From JBBEBE01 sp040882505 (GTDB taxonomy: Bacteria > Bacteroidota > Rhodothermia > Balneolales > Balneolaceae), in NCBI GenBank assembly GCA_040882505.1, contig JBBEBE010000008.1, positions 248,001-312,000 of the forward strand: DNA of 64,000 bases. Direction: 5' to 3'. A program made the translations under genes and the position numbers. Below are positions 17,460-26,186 of this stretch, piece after piece. Numbering within the stretch: the stretch's first letter is position 1; every line of letters begins with the position of its first letter. Below the pieces are notes generated by a model. It had not been told where the DNA came from, ran no database searches, and was given only the letters and a program-made list of their open reading frames with translations.

Positions 17460-19652
17460 ATGAGTAACGAAGGAAAGTGTCCATTTCATCACGGTACCAA
17501 ACGGGAAAGTGCGGGTGCCGGAACCCGGAACCGTGATTGGTGGCCCAACAAGCTGAATCTGAATATTCTACGGCAGCACTCTTCGTTGTCCAATCCGATG
17601 GATGAGGATTTCGACTACGCAGAGGCGTTCAGCAAGCTGGATCTGAATTCTGTCAAAAAAGACATTTTCGATTTGATGACCGATTCCCAGGAGTGGTGGC
17701 CGGCAGACTTCGGTCACTACGGACCGCTCTTTATCCGAATGTCCTGGCACAGTGCCGGAACGTACCGCGTTGTGGATGGACGGGGTGGGGGTGGAACCGC
17801 CAATCAGCGATTTGCTCCCTTGAATAGCTGGCCGGACAACGTGAACCTGGACAAAGCCCGAATGTTGCTCTGGCCGGTAAAGCAAAAGTATGGCCGGAGC
17901 CTGTCATGGGGAGACCTTCTCATACTGGCCGGTAACTGTGCACTGGAATCGATGGGTTTTCGGACATTCGGATTTGCCGGTGGACGAGTGGATGTCTGGG
18001 AACCGGAAGAGGATGTGAATTGGGGAGCCGAGCAGGAGTGGCTGGGAAGTGAGCGGCATGACGAGGAGGGTCAATTGGAGGGTGCCCTGGCCGCCGATCA
18101 TATGGGTTTGATTTATGTAAATCCGGAGGGCCCGAATGGTGAACCGGATCCGGAGAAGGCAGCGCATTTTATTCGACAATCCTTTGCCCGTATGGCGATG
18201 AACGACGAAGAGACGGTTGCGTTGATCGCCGGCGGACACACGTTTGGAAAAGTTCACGGTGCGGCTCCCGAAGAACATCTGGAGGGATCTCCGGAAGAGG
18301 CACCCATCGAGCAGCAGGGACTGGGATGGAAGAATACATACGGAACAGGAAAAGGCGCCGACACGATAACGAGCGGGCTGGAAGGTACCTGGACACAAAC
18401 ACCGACCGAGTGGAGCAACCGGTTCCTCGAGAACTTGTTCAACTTTGAATGGGAGGTGACCAAGAGTCCGGCCGGTGCCTGGCAGTGGAAGCCGAAGGAC
18501 GGTGCCGGTGAAGGAACCGTTCCGGATGCCCATGATCCGAAGAAGAAGCATGCTCCCTTCATGCTTACCACGGATCTTTCGCTTCGGGTAGATCCGGAGT
18601 ACGAGAAGATTTCCCGACGTTTTTTGGAGAATCCGGACGAGTTTGCAGATGCATTTGCCCGGGCATGGTTCAAATTAACTCATCGGGACATGGGACCGAA
18701 GACCCTCTATCTGGGCCCCGAAGTTCCGAAGGAGGATTTGCTTTGGCAGGACCCGATCCCTGCAGTGGATCATGATCTTGTAGATGCCTCCGATATCGCC
18801 GAACTGAAAAAGGAGATCCTTGGTTCCGGCTTGTCGATTTCCGAGTTGGTTTCAACGGCTTGGGCATCGGCGTCTACCTATCGCGAATCAGACAAACGGG
18901 GTGGAGCCAATGGCGCCCGTATCCGTTTGGAGCCACAGAAGAATTGGGAGGCAAACAACCCGAAACAGCTGGCGAATGTACTGGAGACACTGGAAGGAAT
19001 TCAGAAATCATTCAACAATGCGCAATCCGGGAACAAAAAAATCTCTCTGGCAGACCTGATCGTACTGGGCGGAAGCGCAGCGATCGAGAAAGCAGCCGGG
19101 AAAGCCGGATACAAGATCGAGGTTCCGTTTACCCCGGGACGAACCGATGCGTCGCAGGAAGAGACAGACATCGAATCTTTCTCTTGGTTGGAACCCGCCG
19201 CAGACGGCTTCCGGAACTACTACACAGCGACGTATGATGCGACGCCCGAGGAGATGCTTGTAGATCGTGCTCAACTCCTGACCCTGACCGTACCCGAGAT
19301 GACGGTTCTGATGGGAGGCTTTCGCGTTCTGGATACCAATTACGACGGGTCCAAGCACGGAGTCTTTACCGAGAATCCGGGAGCCTTAACCCATGATTTC
19401 TTCACCAACCTTCTCACGTTTGATACCACCTGGAGCGCTGTATCCGAGGATCAGCAGCTCTTTGAAGGCAAGGATCGGGCCAGTGGAAAGGTGAAGTGGA
19501 CAGGAACCCGTGCCGACTTGATCTTTGGATCCAATTCAGAGCTCCGTGCGGTTGCCGAAGTCTATGCTTGTGACGATGCGGAGGAGAAGTTCGTCAAGGA
19601 TTTTGTTGCAGCCTGGACCAAAGTGATGGAATTGGATCGGTTCGACCTGTAA
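17460..19652 (+). CDS. katG: Catalase-peroxidase KatG
   Basis: This is a full-length 730-residue bifunctional heme catalase-peroxidase. The distal site RMSWHSAGTYR gives Arg93, Trp96 and His97. The Tyr of the Met-Tyr-Trp crosslink is in GLIYVNPEGPNG, and the crosslink Met and proximal His lie in ARMAMNDEETVALIAGGHTF. The second, heme-less duplicated domain (from about residue 430) is complete. It detoxifies hydrogen peroxide in the cytoplasm. ATG 17460 starts the typical MSNEGKCPFHHG. No regulator gene adjoins; it is a single-gene unit bounded by terminators at 17268 and 19709. An imperfect palindrome upstream may be an operator. Confidence 0.98.
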   Translation: MSNEGKCPFHHGTKRESAGAGTRNRDWWPNKLNLNILRQHSSLSNPMDEDFDYAEAFSKLDLNSVKKDIFDLMTDSQEWWPADFGHYGPLFIRMSWHSAGTYRVVDGRGGGGTANQRFAPLNSWPDNVNLDKARMLLWPVKQKYGRSLSWGDLLILAGNCALESMGFRTFGFAGGRVDVWEPEEDVNWGAEQEWLGSERHDEEGQLEGALAADHMGLIYVNPEGPNGEPDPEKAAHFIRQSFARMAMNDEETVALIAGGHTFGKVHGAAPEEHLEGSPEEAPIEQQGLGWKNTYGTGKGADTITSGLEGTWTQTPTEWSNRFLENLFNFEWEVTKSPAGAWQWKPKDGAGEGTVPDAHDPKKKHAPFMLTTDLSLRVDPEYEKISRRFLENPDEFADAFARAWFKLTHRDMGPKTLYLGPEVPKEDLLWQDPIPAVDHDLVDASDIAELKKEILGSGLSISELVSTAWASASTYRESDKRGGANGARIRLEPQKNWEANNPKQLANVLETLEGIQKSFNNAQSGNKKISLADLIVLGGSAAIEKAAGKAGYKIEVPFTPGRTDASQEETDIESFSWLEPAADGFRNYYTATYDATPEEMLVDRAQLLTLTVPEMTVLMGGFRVLDTNYDGSKHGVFTENPGALTHDFFTNLLTFDTTWSAVSEDQQLFEGKDRASGKVKWTGTRADLIFGSNSELRAVAEVYACDDAEEKFVKDFVAAWTKVMELDRFDL

Positions 19653-19708
19653 CAGGATTCTCTGTAGCGGACCCGTGCGCCATGCGTCCGATACCGGGAA
19701 TGAACAGA

Positions 19709-19747
19709 TAAAAAAGGCGGTCTGAGAAATCAGGTCGCCTTTTTTTG
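19709..19747. terminator. Bidirectional terminator between katG and the fusion gene
   Basis: A6-GGCGGTCTGA, GAAA loop, TCAGGTCGCC-T7. The stem is about 11 bp with two G-T wobbles and has T-runs in both directions. It serves katG on the plus strand and the methyltransferase/ATP-grasp gene on the minus strand. Confidence 0.85.
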
Positions 19748-19748
19748 T

Positions 19749-21659
19749 TCAGGAATTCAGGTTCAGACGGAACTCGGCCGCATCCAGAATGGATTCCAAC
19801 ATTCGGGCATAGGAGAGTCCTCCGATCTTGCTCATCTTGGCCAGATGGCCGTCCCAACACCAGCCAGGGTTGGGGTTTACCTCCAATAGTTTGGGGTCTC
19901 CTTTTGAATTGAGCCGCCAATCGAATCGGCAGTAGTCGCGACAATCAAGTCGGCGCAGAAGCTGCAGACTGTGGTGAATGAGCTCCTGCTCGGTTTTGGC
20001 CGGGAGATTGGCGGGGATCGACTTCAGGGATTTCATATAGGGGGAATCAGGGAGCCATTTGGCCTCGTAGCCGCATATTTTCGGCAAATGTTCGGGAAGA
20101 TCGGAGTAATCCTCCTCGATGACCGGGAGAATCGTGTAGTTGGTGGTGTTTCCGATGATGCCGACCGAGATCTCGGCTCCGGTCAAAAACTCCTCGACCA
20201 GAATCGGCTTGTTGTATCCGTACTGCTTTCGGATCTGTAAAATCGCCTGTGCCAATTCGCCAACGGTTTCGGCAACGTTCTTCTGCGTGATACCGAAGCT
20301 GGAGTCTCCGAAATTGGGTTTGGCAATGACCGGGAAGGGAATGTCCAGTTCGAAGAGCTTCTCGTCTGCCGTGATCACGAATGCATCGGCGACCGGTACA
20401 CCGATCTCCGTTGCAATCCCACGTATGAGTGATTTGTCGTAGCAGTAGGCGAGTGTCTGTGGATTGGATCCACTGTACGGAATATTCAGGATCTCCAGAA
20501 GGGCGGGGACATGCAACTCCTGAATGGCGCGATTTCCAAACCCCTCGTCACAGAGATTCAATACCAGATCGGTCTCTGCCCGAAATTTCTGAAGATCGGA
20601 GTTCAGGGTCCGGTGATTGTTCAGAAAGCGGAATTTGTAGCCATTCAGGGATCCAAGAGCCTCTTTGAGCCGGTCAATCGTCTCGTAATCGTCACTGTCA
20701 AAGACAGCATCCGGTTTGATGACATCACTGAGCGTCGGATCTCCCATGACAACGGTGATGTTCTTGACGGCGGTTGTGGTGCGTGAAGGCGTCTTGGGTT
20801 TGTTGGCTCGGGCCGTCAAAATGAAGCGCTGTTTCATCATTCCCAGATCCTGATTTCGAAGCGATTCGGTCTCCAGATTTCCGTGGAACGTTACGTCGGT
20901 AAAGGCCACTTCTTCGACCAGTTGACGCAGCTGGTCCCGGGTGTAGAGTCGCTCGGCGTAGAATTGGTCGACAATAACTCCCTTCTCGTTGTGGGTGATG
21001 ATCTCGCGCGAGATGAGTCGTTCGTTGTCTGAAGCCAGAGAGCGTTCCCGGCAGACAAAATGGTTTCTGTCTATCCACTCCCAACTTCTTGGAGTAAAGT
21101 GTTCGCGAAGATACTCACCATCTGCGATGTCCATCAACAGGTGGCCGCCCGGTTTCAATACGCGAAAGATCTCTTTCAAGATTCTCTGGTCATCTTCGAC
21201 CGTTTCAAAGTATCCGAAGCTGTTTCCCAGGATGGTGACCACGTCGAACATGTCTGCCGGCCATGGCAACTTTCGTACATCCCCCTCTTTGAAGTTGATC
21301 GCAAGACCTTCTTTTCGGGAGAACGTTCGTGCACGTTGAATCAAATAGTGCGAGCGGTCCAATCCATAAAGATTGTAGTCTCCTCGTCCTGCAAGTTCGA
21401 TCAAATGGCGTCCCTGTCCACAGGCCAAATCCAGGAGCGTATCCCCGTCCTTGAGTGAGAGGATCTCCTGAAAAAGTGTGACTTCGCTGGTCGTGATACG
21501 GGCATCTTCGACCACATCTGCGTCGGTTTTCAGGTACATGGAGTTGAAAATACGTTTCCACCAATCGGCAGGAAGGTGGTGTTCCAGGTTTTCTACGGGG
21601 CCGGCACGTAGGGATTCTTTGCCGTTGGGTTGGATAGCAGAAAGGGTGTCTTGTTTCAT
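19749..21659 (-). CDS. Fusion of SAM methyltransferase and D-Ala-D-Ala-ligase-like ATP-grasp enzyme
   Basis: The 636-residue protein has two catalytic halves. Residues ~30-265 form a class I SAM-dependent methyltransferase (motif I LLDLACGQGRHL at 75-86, then GLDRSHYLIQRA and VVTILGNSFGYFE). After a linker (KPKTPSRTTTA), residues ~290-630 resemble D-alanine-D-alanine ligase with its N-terminal substrate domain (LNLCDEGFGN, PALLEILNIPYSGS) and ATP-grasp core (NFGDSSFGITQ, ILVEEFLTGAE, CRFDWRLNSKG, LLEVNPNPGWCWDG). Such enzymes join an acyl phosphate to an amine. I infer a pathway that makes a methylated peptide-like or amino-acid product. It is a stand-alone gene with its own terminator, so substrates are unknown. 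A true Ddl is unlikely because of the fusion. Confidence 0.85.
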   Translation of the reverse strand: MKQDTLSAIQPNGKESLRAGPVENLEHHLPADWWKRIFNSMYLKTDADVVEDARITTSEVTLFQEILSLKDGDTLLDLACGQGRHLIELAGRGDYNLYGLDRSHYLIQRARTFSRKEGLAINFKEGDVRKLPWPADMFDVVTILGNSFGYFETVEDDQRILKEIFRVLKPGGHLLMDIADGEYLREHFTPRSWEWIDRNHFVCRERSLASDNERLISREIITHNEKGVIVDQFYAERLYTRDQLRQLVEEVAFTDVTFHGNLETESLRNQDLGMMKQRFILTARANKPKTPSRTTTAVKNITVVMGDPTLSDVIKPDAVFDSDDYETIDRLKEALGSLNGYKFRFLNNHRTLNSDLQKFRAETDLVLNLCDEGFGNRAIQELHVPALLEILNIPYSGSNPQTLAYCYDKSLIRGIATEIGVPVADAFVITADEKLFELDIPFPVIAKPNFGDSSFGITQKNVAETVGELAQAILQIRKQYGYNKPILVEEFLTGAEISVGIIGNTTNYTILPVIEEDYSDLPEHLPKICGYEAKWLPDSPYMKSLKSIPANLPAKTEQELIHHSLQLLRRLDCRDYCRFDWRLNSKGDPKLLEVNPNPGWCWDGHLAKMSKIGGLSYARMLESILDAAEFRLNLNS

Positions 21660-21903
21660 CGTTTAAACAGGTTCTCCACGAGTGGGTGATTCAGGAATAC
21701 ACCGCAGAAAATCAGCGAATCACAGTCGGGGGAAGGGAGAAGAAAAGCAGTCTCCTTGGATCCTCAGGAAGGCTCTGTCGGCATGTGCCGATTCAGGCAC
21801 AAACCCAATGTAAGCGTTTGGATGATCTACAGAAAGAGGCCGGAACAGGAATAGGAAATTTTTTTTCGGGCTGAACCACCAGAAAATGTACAGGAGGGTG
21901 ATC

Positions 21904-21937
21904 AAAAAAAAAGGGCAGGAAAAAATCCTGCCCTTTT
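21904..21937 (-). terminator. Rho-independent terminator of the DEAD-box helicase gene
   Basis: Read on the minus strand, AAAGGGCAGGA, a five-base loop and TCCTGCCCTTT form a perfect 11-bp stem followed by a run of T. It lies nine bases past the helicase stop. Confidence 0.88.
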
Positions 21938-21945
21938 CAGATCAT

Positions 21946-23199
21946 TTATCGTTGGCTTCGCTGCCGATCGCCGGTACGTGGCCGGCGGGATCGTTGTTGC
22001 CGATTCGATTTCGAGCGACTGCGTGGGCTTCCACCTCTACTGGTTCGGCCCGATGCTGCAGGAGCAGCCATCGTCAGTTCGGGGTGTTCGACGACCGGAA
22101 CTCGTTTTGCGATGAGTTTCTCGATGTCGCGGAGATAGGATTGCTCCGATCTGTCGCAAAAGGAGAGAGCCGTTCCGTCTGCACCTGCGCGGCCCGTTCG
22201 GCCAATTCGGTGGACGTACGTTTCTGCTTCATTTGGAAGATCGAAGTTGATCACATACTTGAGTTCGTCCACATCGATGCCACGAGATGCGATGTCGGTG
22301 GCGACGAGAACTCTCGTTTTGTGATCCTTGAAATTCCCGAGGGCTTTTTGTCTGGCCGACTGGGACTTGTTTCCATGGATCGCTTCAGCACCGATGTTCT
22401 CCTTGTTCAGGAGCTTGACCACTTTGTTGGCCCCGTGCTTCGTTCTCGTGAAGACGAGTGCCGAAGAGATCTCCGCATTTTGAAGAAGCGAGAGAAGAAG
22501 AGATTTTTTGTTCCCTTGTTCGACGTGATAGACGCCTTGTTGAATCGCTTCGACAGTTGGTGACTCTGGCTGGATCTCCACTTTTTCCGGATTGTTCAGC
22601 ATCGATTTGGACAGTTGAACAATTGCAGGAGGCATGGTAGCCGAGAAGAAGAGCGTTTGGCGTTTTTTGGGAACGGCCTTGAGGATCTTCTTGATGTCGT
22701 TGATGAAACCCATATCGAGCATGCGGTCCGCTTCGTCCAAAACGAGTATTTCTACATTCGAAAGCGAAAGATGTCTCTGGTTCATCAGGTCGAGCAGACG
22801 TCCGGGCGTCGCGACAACAATGTCTACGCCACGGTTCAGTTTTCGAACCTGACTCTTTTGGTTGACCCCGCCAAAGATGACGGCGGTAGAGAGTCCGGTG
22901 TATCGTCCGTATCGCTTGAAACTGTCGTCGATCTGGATGGCCAGTTCCCGTGTGGGAGTGACGATCAGGCTGCGAATCGGTTTACGGCCTTGTTGGTTGG
23001 TCGATTTTCCCAGGTTCTGCAGGACGGGAATCGCGAACGAGGCCGTTTTTCCGGTACCGGTCTGCGCACTGCCCAGCAGATCTCTTCCCTGAAGGGCGAT
23101 CGGTATGGATTGTGCTTGAATGGGGGTGGGTTCTGAGTATCCTTCTTCGTTTAAAGATCTGAGGATTGGATCTGTAAGACTCAGTGATTTGAATGACAT
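21946..23199 (-). CDS. DEAD-box ATP-dependent RNA helicase (RhlE-like)
   Basis: This 417-residue helicase has all core motifs: Q-motif region EPTPIQAQSIP, motif I AQTGTGKT, Ia PTRELA, II DEADRMLDMGF, III FSATMP, and VI HRIGRTGRAG. A basic Arg/Ser/Gly-rich tail (RTSRGGSPRSRSKSNRQQRS) probably binds RNA. Family members remodel rRNA precursors and mRNA, often in the cold. I start at ATG 23199 (MSFKSLSLTDPIL); a start at 23235 would add a non-conserved hydrophobic stretch. The nearest family is RhlE-type, but exact orthology is not proven. It is transcribed alone and ends at the terminator at 21904. Confidence 0.93.
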   Translation of the reverse strand: MSFKSLSLTDPILRSLNEEGYSEPTPIQAQSIPIALQGRDLLGSAQTGTGKTASFAIPVLQNLGKSTNQQGRKPIRSLIVTPTRELAIQIDDSFKRYGRYTGLSTAVIFGGVNQKSQVRKLNRGVDIVVATPGRLLDLMNQRHLSLSNVEILVLDEADRMLDMGFINDIKKILKAVPKKRQTLFFSATMPPAIVQLSKSMLNNPEKVEIQPESPTVEAIQQGVYHVEQGNKKSLLLSLLQNAEISSALVFTRTKHGANKVVKLLNKENIGAEAIHGNKSQSARQKALGNFKDHKTRVLVATDIASRGIDVDELKYVINFDLPNEAETYVHRIGRTGRAGADGTALSFCDRSEQSYLRDIEKLIAKRVPVVEHPELTMAAPAASGRTSRGGSPRSRSKSNRQQRSRRPRTGDRQRSQR

Positions 23200-23334
23200 A
23201 CAGTATATAAAATGAAAAAAGCCCGCCAAGAGCATTCAAGTCAGGCTTCAAAATGAATGAGCCTCCAATATACGGAATATTCAGATGATCTCTATGCGTG
23301 GTCTTTCAGATCCTTTCGGGCCGAACCGGTTCGC

Positions 23335-24606
23335 TCAGGTTTGCGACCCACGTTGAGACAAGGCGCGCGAGATATCGGCTCCACTTGGCTCCTGGAAGAT
23401 GTCAAGTTCAAAGAAGGCGGCCGTTGCATACAGGTGGTCAAAAATGTCGGACTGAATCGCTTCGTAGTCGACCCAAGCGGTCGTTTCGGTAAAGCAGTAG
23501 ATCTCCATCGGAATCCCGCGACTGTTGGTTGCCAATTGACGAACCATGATGGTCATCTCCTGATTGACCTTCGGGTGGTGCTTGAGATAGGCCTCGATAT
23601 AGTGTCGAAAGACTCCCAGGTTGGTCATCCTCCGTCCATTGATGAGAATCGACGTATCCACCTCGTGTTCGGCATTCCAGGTCTCGATTTCCGACTGTCG
23701 GCGTTCGACAAAATCTCGAATCAGATGGTATTTCTTGAGCTCTTCCCGAAATTCCGGATTCACGAATTTGACCGAGTGGGCATCCAGAAAGATGGAACGA
23801 TTGATCCGTCGTCCACCGCTTTGCACCATTCCGCGCCAGTTCTTGAAACTGTCGGTTACGAAATAGTGGGTGGGGATGGTCGTGATGGTTTTGTCCCAGT
23901 TTTGAACCTTGACGGTATTCAGATTGATCTCGATCACATCTCCGTCGGCATTGAATTTTGGCATCTCGATCCAGTCTCCCACGCGAACCATGTTGTAGGA
24001 GGACATTTGAACACTGGCCACCAGGCCCAGGATGGTATCTTTGAAGATGAGGAGGACGATGGCTGAGAGCGCTCCGAAAGCGCTCAGGAAGTAAAACGGA
24101 GACCGTTCCAGAATGATGGAAAGGACCAGGATGACAATGACGATGTAGAGCAGGATGCGTATGAGCTGAAAGTAGCTCGTGATCGGCTTCTCTTTGAAGG
24201 CTGGATGGGATCCCACGGCATACTCACCCACTTTGAGGCAGGCAAAAAAGATGGTCATTCCGACAACGATCAGATAGATATCCGTCAGTTTCAGGACCAG
24301 CGGAAGGATGGAGTCGAAGTCGGAAAACAGGGTTGGTGCGAGTAATCGAACCAGAATGGCAGGCACGATGTGTGCCAGATTGTTGAATGCTTTGTTGTCG
24401 ACCAGCAGGTCATCCCATCTGAAGGATGTGCGTCGGATAATCCGTTCCAGATAGTAGAGGATAACTCTCTTGGTTACGAAAAAGACAATGGTTCCCAGAA
24501 TCGAAAGGATCAGAAGAAGGCTGAGCAAGCGTAGATAGATGGCCCACTCTTCACCGATACCGGCGTCGGTCCAAAGAGTTTCCAACCAGGTTTCCAGAGT
24601 ATTCAT
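23335..24606 (-). CDS. YbdG-like mechanosensitive channel (MscS family)
   Basis: This 423-residue inner-membrane protein has about five N-terminal membrane helices, the pore-lining MscS helix (FGALSAIVLLIFKDTILGLV, about residues 182-201) and a soluble beta domain (VGDWIEMPKFNADGDVIEI, then KTITTIPTHYF). The C-terminal extension after SFKNWRGMVQSGGRRI is the hallmark of the YbdG/MscM-like miniconductance branch. It would open under hypo-osmotic membrane tension to release solutes. ATG 24606 is the natural start. The gene is divergent from the EamA transporter with a 178-base shared promoter region. Confidence 0.9.
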   Translation of the reverse strand: MNTLETWLETLWTDAGIGEEWAIYLRLLSLLLILSILGTIVFFVTKRVILYYLERIIRRTSFRWDDLLVDNKAFNNLAHIVPAILVRLLAPTLFSDFDSILPLVLKLTDIYLIVVGMTIFFACLKVGEYAVGSHPAFKEKPITSYFQLIRILLYIVIVILVLSIILERSPFYFLSAFGALSAIVLLIFKDTILGLVASVQMSSYNMVRVGDWIEMPKFNADGDVIEINLNTVKVQNWDKTITTIPTHYFVTDSFKNWRGMVQSGGRRINRSIFLDAHSVKFVNPEFREELKKYHLIRDFVERRQSEIETWNAEHEVDTSILINGRRMTNLGVFRHYIEAYLKHHPKVNQEMTIMVRQLATNSRGIPMEIYCFTETTAWVDYEAIQSDIFDHLYATAAFFELDIFQEPSGADISRALSQRGSQT

Positions 24607-24784
24607 GATCCGTCGTTCAGTTGGTCGGTGTAGGTGCAGGTCATTTCACTGGCCGAAAGGTAGCAAACCATTCGATCGATTGCCGGTATCTGTCTCCATT
24701 CCTTTAGGATAATGGTCATGAAGATACGTTCTTTGATGAACCAGAAATTTCTGTGACCGGTATAGCGGCCAGGGATTCCGTAAC

Positions 24785-25714
24785 TTGGAAAGATCGAGAA
24801 GAAACCTTCACTTCAGTGGCAATCAATTGAGCAGCAATCGACGTGTCGAACTGTTACTACTGGGAACGGTCGTCGTCTGGGCGATGAACTTTACGGTTGT
24901 GAAGTTCTCTCTTCGGGTCATGGACCCCATGAGCTTCAATTCGTTTCGATTTTTCCTGGCCGTGGGATCCATGTACTTGATCTGGTGGAAGAGTGGGCAG
25001 TCACTGGTTGTGCGCAAAGGAGACTGGCCCCGACTGATCGGATTGGGGGTATTGGGTCATCTTCTCTACCAACTTCTCTTCATACTCGGTCTTAACTGGA
25101 CCTACGCGGCCAACGGCGCAGTGATGTTGGGAACGACCCCGGTTTGGGTTGCACTGGCAACTCGGCTTCTTCTTCGTCAACCACTTCGATGGAGCTCCTG
25201 GATTGGTATTCTGGTGGCTGTGACGGGTGTCTGGCTTATCATGGAGGGGAGTGAATCCGGCCTTACACTCGAGGTAACAACGATTAAAGGAGATCTGACA
25301 GTACTTCTGGCAGCGATTGTGTTCGGCCTGTTTACGTTTTTGTCCAGGCCCATGTTGGGTCGGTACACGCCCATTCAATTGACGACGCTTGTCATGTTTA
25401 TCGGAGGGCCGATGGTCGTTCTTGCAGGCATTCCATGGATTCTCCAAACCGATTTCGCGGGAATCACTTGGGAAGCGTGGGTCGGCGTGTTCTACAGTGG
25501 AATCCTGTCCATTGCCGTGGCATTCATGCTTTGGAACTCCGGAATTCGTCAGGTGGGAGCCGTCCGCACCTCTACCTTTCAAAATCTGGTCCCGGTCCTG
25601 GGACTGCTGTTTGGTGTTGTATTGCTGTCCGAATCGTTGTTGCCCCTTCAATATGTGGGTGCCGGTCTCACGGTCGTCGGCATTATACTGGCCAGGCGGA
25701 CACCAGCCGTTTGA
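24785..25714 (+). CDS. EamA/DMT-superfamily transporter
   Basis: This is a 309-residue ten-helix drug/metabolite transporter made of two EamA repeats; the first begins LLLLGTVVVWAMNFTVVKF, the second LTVLLAAIVFGLFTFLSRP. The characteristic end-of-repeat pattern appears as LVPVLGLLFGVVLLSE. These proteins export amino acids or metabolites, or import nucleotide sugars; substrate cannot be predicted. No ATG lies at the family start. TTG 24785 has a weak AGGGA upstream, and TTG 24827 (SSNRRVELL) is an alternative. It ends 115 bases before the promoter of the B12-riboswitch unit and is probably independent of it. Confidence 0.85.
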   Translation: MERSRRNLHFSGNQLSSNRRVELLLLGTVVVWAMNFTVVKFSLRVMDPMSFNSFRFFLAVGSMYLIWWKSGQSLVVRKGDWPRLIGLGVLGHLLYQLLFILGLNWTYAANGAVMLGTTPVWVALATRLLLRQPLRWSSWIGILVAVTGVWLIMEGSESGLTLEVTTIKGDLTVLLAAIVFGLFTFLSRPMLGRYTPIQLTTLVMFIGGPMVVLAGIPWILQTDFAGITWEAWVGVFYSGILSIAVAFMLWNSGIRQVGAVRTSTFQNLVPVLGLLFGVVLLSESLLPLQYVGAGLTVVGIILARRTPAV

Positions 25715-25828
25715 ATCTCCTTGCCCCTTGATTCCATTTGATCGGCGACTGCCTGCGGGACGACAAACGATCCTGCCTCGATATCGATGGTTCGTGGATA
25801 ACTACCATAAGTTGTGGAGAACTCGTCG

Positions 25829-25857
25829 TTGACAGTTACACCCGCATGTCTCATCTT
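25829..25857 (+). promoter_or_regulatory. Candidate housekeeping promoter of the riboswitch-metE unit
   Basis: TTGACA (25829-25834), 17-base spacer, CATCTT (25852-25857). Transcription would begin near 25864, right at the 5' edge of the cobalamin riboswitch. The -10 is imperfect. Confidence 0.4.
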
Positions 25858-25865
25858 TCATTCGA

Positions 25866-26075
25866 ATTCACGGTGTCTGAATCAGCTACAACTGAGACGG
25901 ATGAAAAGGGAATCCGGTGAGAATCCGGAACTGTACCCGCAACTGTGAGTCGGTTTACACATTCGGTTTGCCACTGTCTCAGCTCCAAAAGAGGCGGGAA
26001 GGTAGAATGGGGTATTTGCCGACAAGTCAGGAGACCTGCCTGAATTCGAACAAACAAGATTCCGGGAATAGAATC
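25866..26075 (+). promoter_or_regulatory. Cobalamin (B12) riboswitch
   Basis: The conserved core is clear: GAAAAGGGAATCCGGTGAGA (25903-25922), ATCCGGAACTGTACCCGCAA (25923-25942), GGCGGGAAGG (25993-26002) and the B12 box AAGTCAGGAGACCTGCC (26024-26040). The layout matches the cobalamin aptamer, which binds adenosyl- or methylcobalamin and represses the downstream gene. The segment TTCCGGG near 26061 could pair with CCCGGAA near 26100, a possible switch stem. The Shine-Dalgarno of metE (AAAGGGA) lies about 100 bases further. Exact ends are approximate. Confidence 0.95.
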
Positions 26076-26186
26076 TGAGTCGAGGTGAGTTGCATTGTGC
26101 CCGGAATTCGTGGTTCCTGTCATTCACTCCTGCTTCATTCTGTCCCCTTCACACGATCACAAGAACGCGATCAAAGGGAACATCTT

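Noticed and set aside
21720..21905. 61-codon frame between the fusion gene and the helicase gene
   Set aside because: Composition and Phe-rich start look random; it overlaps the helicase terminator.
26085..26186. Upstream extension of metE from an in-frame GTG
   Set aside because: The extension lies in the riboswitch leader, is not MetE-like, and the ATG at 26187 has a Shine-Dalgarno.
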